Part shown: positions 6,838 through 9,467 of the stretch, one piece after another
Position numbering within the stretch: position 1 is the stretch's first letter
Layout of the letters: each line of letters opens with the position of its first letter
Assembly (NCBI GenBank): GCA_031254175.1
Contig: JAIRUY010000004.1
Coordinates: 1-9,467 of the forward strand
Length of the DNA stretch: 9,467 bases
Origin: Treponema sp.
GTDB lineage: Bacteria; Spirochaetota; Spirochaetia; Treponematales; Breznakiellaceae
Direction: 5' to 3'
Made by a program: the position numbers and the translations under genes
Notes under the pieces: model-generated
Told to the model about the DNA's origin: nothing
The model's database searches: none
What the model saw: only the letters and a program-made list of their open reading frames with translations

Positions 6838-8175
6838 ATGCAGTTCCAGAGCCAGTCCTTTGTACAGGAGCAGCGCTTCAAAATGAATCCGCAGCTTTAT
6901 CAATCAATAAAATTGATGGAAATGCCGATCATTGATCTTCGTGAAAAAATTGAGCAGGAACTTGAAAACAATCCCGCTCTCGAAGTTCTTGAAGATAAAA
7001 GCACAATTTCCCTGGACGCGGCAGAAAGACGGGGCAGAGGTAAACTGGACAGACAGGCTTCAGAAGAACACAGGCGTTTTATAGAAGGCACACTTGCACG
7101 GCCTAAAACCTTGCAGGAACATCTTATATGGCAGCTGCAGCTGGAACCGGTTGATGATGAGCTGAAAAATCTGGCAGAGACTCTCATACAAAATCTTGAT
7201 GACGACGGTTTTCATAAAGAAAGTCCTGAAACCCTGTTCAACGAACCGCAGCAAAGATTAACGGAAGCAATGGATTTGGTCAGAGGGCTTGAGCCTGAAG
7301 GAACCTGTACCAAAAATTACCATGAAGCGCTTGAGGTGCAAATTGGTTTGCTTAAGAACACACCGCAGGGAATTAAAAAAGTTCTCGGTTATCTTGAACT
7401 TTTGGAAAAAGAAAAATATTCCGTAATTGCGAAAAAAACCGGTCTTAACGAAGACAATGTGCGGGTCATCTGTGAGTTCATAAAAAAACTTTCTCCTTTT
7501 CCGGGCAGGGCTTTTGCTCCGGCAGATGTGCGTTATGTTATCCCGGATATCCGCGTTACAAGGGAAAAAGATGAGTTTGCGATCATTCTGAATGATGAGG
7601 CGTTTCCCGTACTCAGAGTTAATGAGTTTTATGAAAAATTGTGCGATTCAGCACAAGATGAAAGTTCATCCGGTTCCCGGGACGCAAGGGATTTTGCCAG
7701 AGAAAAGGCAAAAGAAGCGCGGCTTTTTATACAGCATTTAAAACAGCGAAATCAGACTTTGATTAGGGTGGCAAAAGCAATCATGGAGTTTCAACATTCC
7801 TTTTTTATGAACGGACCTAAATACTTGGCTCCCCTTACCCTGACAGACATAGCCAGAGATTTGGATATTCATGAAACTACGGTTTCCCGCACTGCAAACG
7901 GCAAATATATGCAAACCGAGTGGGGTATTTACGAAATTCGTTACTTTTTTACCAATTCTGTCGGCGGGAAAGGTTCAAACGGGGTTGTGTTTTCAAAAGA
8001 AAGCGTAAAAGAGGTAATCAAGGAGATTATCGCTGTCGAGAACCGCCTGCTTTCAGATCAGGAGATTTCCGCTCTTTTAGAGCAAAAGGGAATTGCGCTA
8101 GCGCGCAGAACTGTGGCAAAATACAGGAAGGAACTTGATATGGGGTCTTCTTACACTCGTAAAGTAAAACCATAG
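6838..8175 (+). CDS. rpoN: RNA polymerase sigma-54 factor (RpoN)
   Basis: This 445-residue protein is sigma-54, the sigma factor that recognises -24/-12 promoters and needs an AAA+ activator to open them. All regions are visible. Region I (~1-50) has the Gln-rich start and the KMNPQLYQSIKLMEMP helix with LREKIEQELENNPALE. A short charged region II (~52-80) follows. The core-binding domain (~85-260) includes LIQNLDDDGF and the GTCTKNYHEALEVQ segment. The DNA-binding part carries the helix-turn-helix LTDIARDLDIHETTVSR (~335-351), and the C-terminus has the RpoN box ARRTVAKYRK (422-431), matching the family consensus. Length is slightly below the usual ~480. The ATG at 6838 is favoured because region I begins there; there is no good Shine-Dalgarno sequence (GGAAG is only one base away). 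It is followed by hpf 33 bases downstream, a gene order known from many bacteria. No activator gene is in the window. Confidence 0.97.
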   Translation: MQFQSQSFVQEQRFKMNPQLYQSIKLMEMPIIDLREKIEQELENNPALEVLEDKSTISLDAAERRGRGKLDRQASEEHRRFIEGTLARPKTLQEHLIWQLQLEPVDDELKNLAETLIQNLDDDGFHKESPETLFNEPQQRLTEAMDLVRGLEPEGTCTKNYHEALEVQIGLLKNTPQGIKKVLGYLELLEKEKYSVIAKKTGLNEDNVRVICEFIKKLSPFPGRAFAPADVRYVIPDIRVTREKDEFAIILNDEAFPVLRVNEFYEKLCDSAQDESSSGSRDARDFAREKAKEARLFIQHLKQRNQTLIRVAKAIMEFQHSFFMNGPKYLAPLTLTDIARDLDIHETTVSRTANGKYMQTEWGIYEIRYFFTNSVGGKGSNGVVFSKESVKEVIKEIIAVENRLLSDQEISALLEQKGIALARRTVAKYRKELDMGSSYTRKVKP

Positions 8176-8196
8176 GTTTTGTACAGAAAAAATTTC

Positions 8197-8202
8197 AGGA
8201 GG
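8197..8202 (+). promoter_or_regulatory. Strong Shine-Dalgarno of hpf, fixes its start
   Basis: AGGAGG lies six bases before ATG 8209. This fixes the start and excludes the in-frame TTG at 8179, which would place the ribosome site inside the coding region. It is the only consensus Shine-Dalgarno sequence noticed in the window. Confidence 0.85.
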
Positions 8203-8208
8203 TTCAAA

Positions 8209-8499
8209 ATGAACACAGACATTAAAGCGATTAAATTCACATTGCATGACGACGCAAAGGAATACCTTAACAAAAAAATCGAAAGGATTCACAATGCAGA
8301 AAACATGATCGTGGATCTGATTATTGCCATAAAGAAGGAAAAAAATTTTGACGCCGAAGCCACAGTTAATTTCCGCTGGGGAGTTTCAATTCATGTAAAA
8401 GAAACAGATTTTCAACTTACAACAGCAATTGATAAAATGATAGATAAACTTTCGGCAAAAATAATAAAAGAAAAAGAAAAGGTTAAGGAAAAACGGTAA
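8209..8499 (+). CDS. hpf: Short-form ribosome hibernation-promoting factor (HPF/YfiA family)
   Basis: A 96-residue protein of the HPF/RaiA family, which binds the 30S subunit in the decoding region and stores ribosomes when growth slows. The beta-alpha-beta-beta-beta-alpha pattern is readable: an opening strand IKAIKFTL, helix DDAKEYLNKKIERIHNAEN, strands MIVDLIIAIKKEKN, FDAEATVNFR and GVSIHVKETD, and the closing helix LTTAIDKMIDKLSAKIIKEKEKV. It ends in a Lys/Glu-rich tail and has no second domain, so it is the short type rather than the ~180-residue long type that dimerises ribosomes by its own C-terminal domain. It follows rpoN by 33 bases and is very likely in the same operon, as in many proteobacteria, where it has been linked to stationary-phase control. 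Confidence 0.92.
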   Translation: MNTDIKAIKFTLHDDAKEYLNKKIERIHNAENMIVDLIIAIKKEKNFDAEATVNFRWGVSIHVKETDFQLTTAIDKMIDKLSAKIIKEKEKVKEKR

Positions 8500-8514
8500 A
8501 ACAATAAATTATTC

Positions 8515-9467
8515 ATGGATAAATACTCATTCCGTCTGACAAAAATTTGGGACTTGATGGCGCAAGAGGATGTTGCTCTTGTAATGCTGGAAGATACCGA
8601 AGGCCGCCGCAATCAAAACATCCGCTGGCTTACAGGCCATCCGGGTGATGCCCTGCTCTTTCTTTCCGCGGATCGAAAAGCCCTGCTGGCAGCCTGGGAT
8701 ATCAATCTCGCAAAACTTTGCGCCGGCCAGTCTCCCGTTATGATTGCCTCATACAATGATTTTAACCGGCAGCCAAGCAAGGCAATCGCAGCAGTTGCAA
8801 AAAAACTTGGCATTCCCCCCGGCTCAAAAATAGAGATACCTTCTGTTACATCCTACCCTTCCTTTCTTGACTATTTAACAGAACTTCCCGATTTTGATAT
8901 TCTTTGCCGCAAAAACGACATTGAATCGGAAATGAGAAAACTGCGCGCCGTCAAGGATAAAGAAGAAATCATAAACTTAAAAAAAGCCGCTTCTATTACA
9001 AATGAATTGATCGATCTGCTGGAAAAAAATGTACGCAATGAAAAAATAAAAACCGAAGCAGACGCAGCCCTGTTTATCGAAGTTGAATCCAGAAAACGAG
9101 GCTGCGAAGGAACAAGTTTTGAAACTCTTGCCGCAGGGCCTGACCGAAGTTTTGGCATTCACGCTTTTCCGGCATGGACTTGTTCCCCTTTTGGAGGCAA
9201 AGGGCTTTCCATTCTGGACTTCGGGGTAAAGTTAAACGGCTATTGCACGGATGTAACTCTTACTTTTGCGCGCGACCTAAATCCCAAACAGGAAAAATTC
9301 GTAAACCTTACGGAAAAAGCCGCCAAACTTGCGCTGTCAATGTCACATAACGGAACTGCGGCAAAGGACATTGCCGCTGCGGTTGACAGCCTTTTTGCAA
9401 AATCTAAAAAACAAATGCCGCACAGCCTTGGACACGGACTGGGCCTTCAGGAACACGAATATCCGGT
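8515..9467 (+). CDS. M24-family metallopeptidase (Xaa-Pro peptidase type), 3'-truncated
   Basis: The first 317 residues of an M24 'pita-bread' peptidase; the frame is still open at the right edge. Residues ~1-135 form a creatinase-like N-terminal domain (e.g. GRRNQNIRWLTGHPGDALLFLS), and the catalytic domain starts near 140 with MRKLRAVKDKEEIINLKKAA. Asp235 (LDFG) and Asp246 (CTDVTLTF) are the expected metal ligands, and His216 in GIHAFPA occupies the usual substrate-binding position. SLGHGLGLQEHE supplies metal-ligand His307 and the second conserved His314. The two glutamate ligands lie beyond the window. It probably hydrolyses Xaa-Pro peptide bonds in the cytoplasm (no signal peptide); the choice between aminopeptidase P and prolidase cannot be made here. 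It starts 15 bases after the hpf stop with no visible Shine-Dalgarno sequence, so coupled translation within the rpoN-hpf operon is likely. Confidence 0.93.
   Translation, partial: MDKYSFRLTKIWDLMAQEDVALVMLEDTEGRRNQNIRWLTGHPGDALLFLSADRKALLAAWDINLAKLCAGQSPVMIASYNDFNRQPSKAIAAVAKKLGIPPGSKIEIPSVTSYPSFLDYLTELPDFDILCRKNDIESEMRKLRAVKDKEEIINLKKAASITNELIDLLEKNVRNEKIKTEADAALFIEVESRKRGCEGTSFETLAAGPDRSFGIHAFPAWTCSPFGGKGLSILDFGVKLNGYCTDVTLTFARDLNPKQEKFVNLTEKAAKLALSMSHNGTAAKDIAAAVDSLFAKSKKQMPHSLGHGLGLQEHEYP

Noticed and set aside
8179..8208. A longer HPF starting at TTG 8179
   Set aside because: The AGGAGG at 8197-8202 would be inside the gene, and the HPF fold begins at ATG 8209.

Overview
The window looks like chromosomal DNA of a host-associated spirochaete, most likely a Treponema-type organism. 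The evidence is indirect: moderate GC, several exported proteins of kinds common in treponemes (a TPR lipoprotein with a relaxed lipobox, a secreted beta-propeller/HEAT protein, an LpoB/TolB-N-like exported protein), and an rpoN-hpf pair. No tRNA, rRNA, CRISPR array, insertion sequence or phage gene is visible. The window is densely coding, with no gap longer than about 90 bases.

Layout. (1) 1-2707, plus strand: the 3' part of a large unrecognised protein, open at the left edge, followed 7 bases later by a lipoprotein with seven tandem TPRs. (2) 2720-2745: a hairpin between the convergent TPR and propeller genes. (3) 2745-6748, minus strand: transcription runs right to left through a DUF1015 protein, an exported LpoB/TolB-N-like protein and a secreted PQQ-type propeller with C-terminal HEAT-like helices. 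(4) 6749-6837: a short divergent control region with a 36-bp imperfect palindrome. (5) 6838-9467, plus strand: rpoN (sigma-54), a short hpf (ribosome hibernation factor) and an M24-family peptidase cut off by the right edge.

How the genes work together. The left two thirds is mainly an envelope/periplasm neighbourhood: two of the proteins have convincing signal peptides and one a lipoprotein signal. The right third is regulatory and stress related: sigma-54 and HPF are linked in many bacteria. The most unusual reading is at the level of gene starts. Two genes that probably head transcripts (DUF1015 and the LpoB-like gene) have no Shine-Dalgarno sequence but carry a sigma-70-like -10 hexamer exactly six bases before the ATG, with a -35-like hexamer 17 bases further up. 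That geometry predicts leaderless mRNAs. In contrast, two operon-internal genes (hpf and the propeller gene) have clear Shine-Dalgarno sequences. No clearly novel multi-gene system is visible; the best leads are the leaderless starts, the palindrome beside rpoN and the unrecognised envelope proteins.
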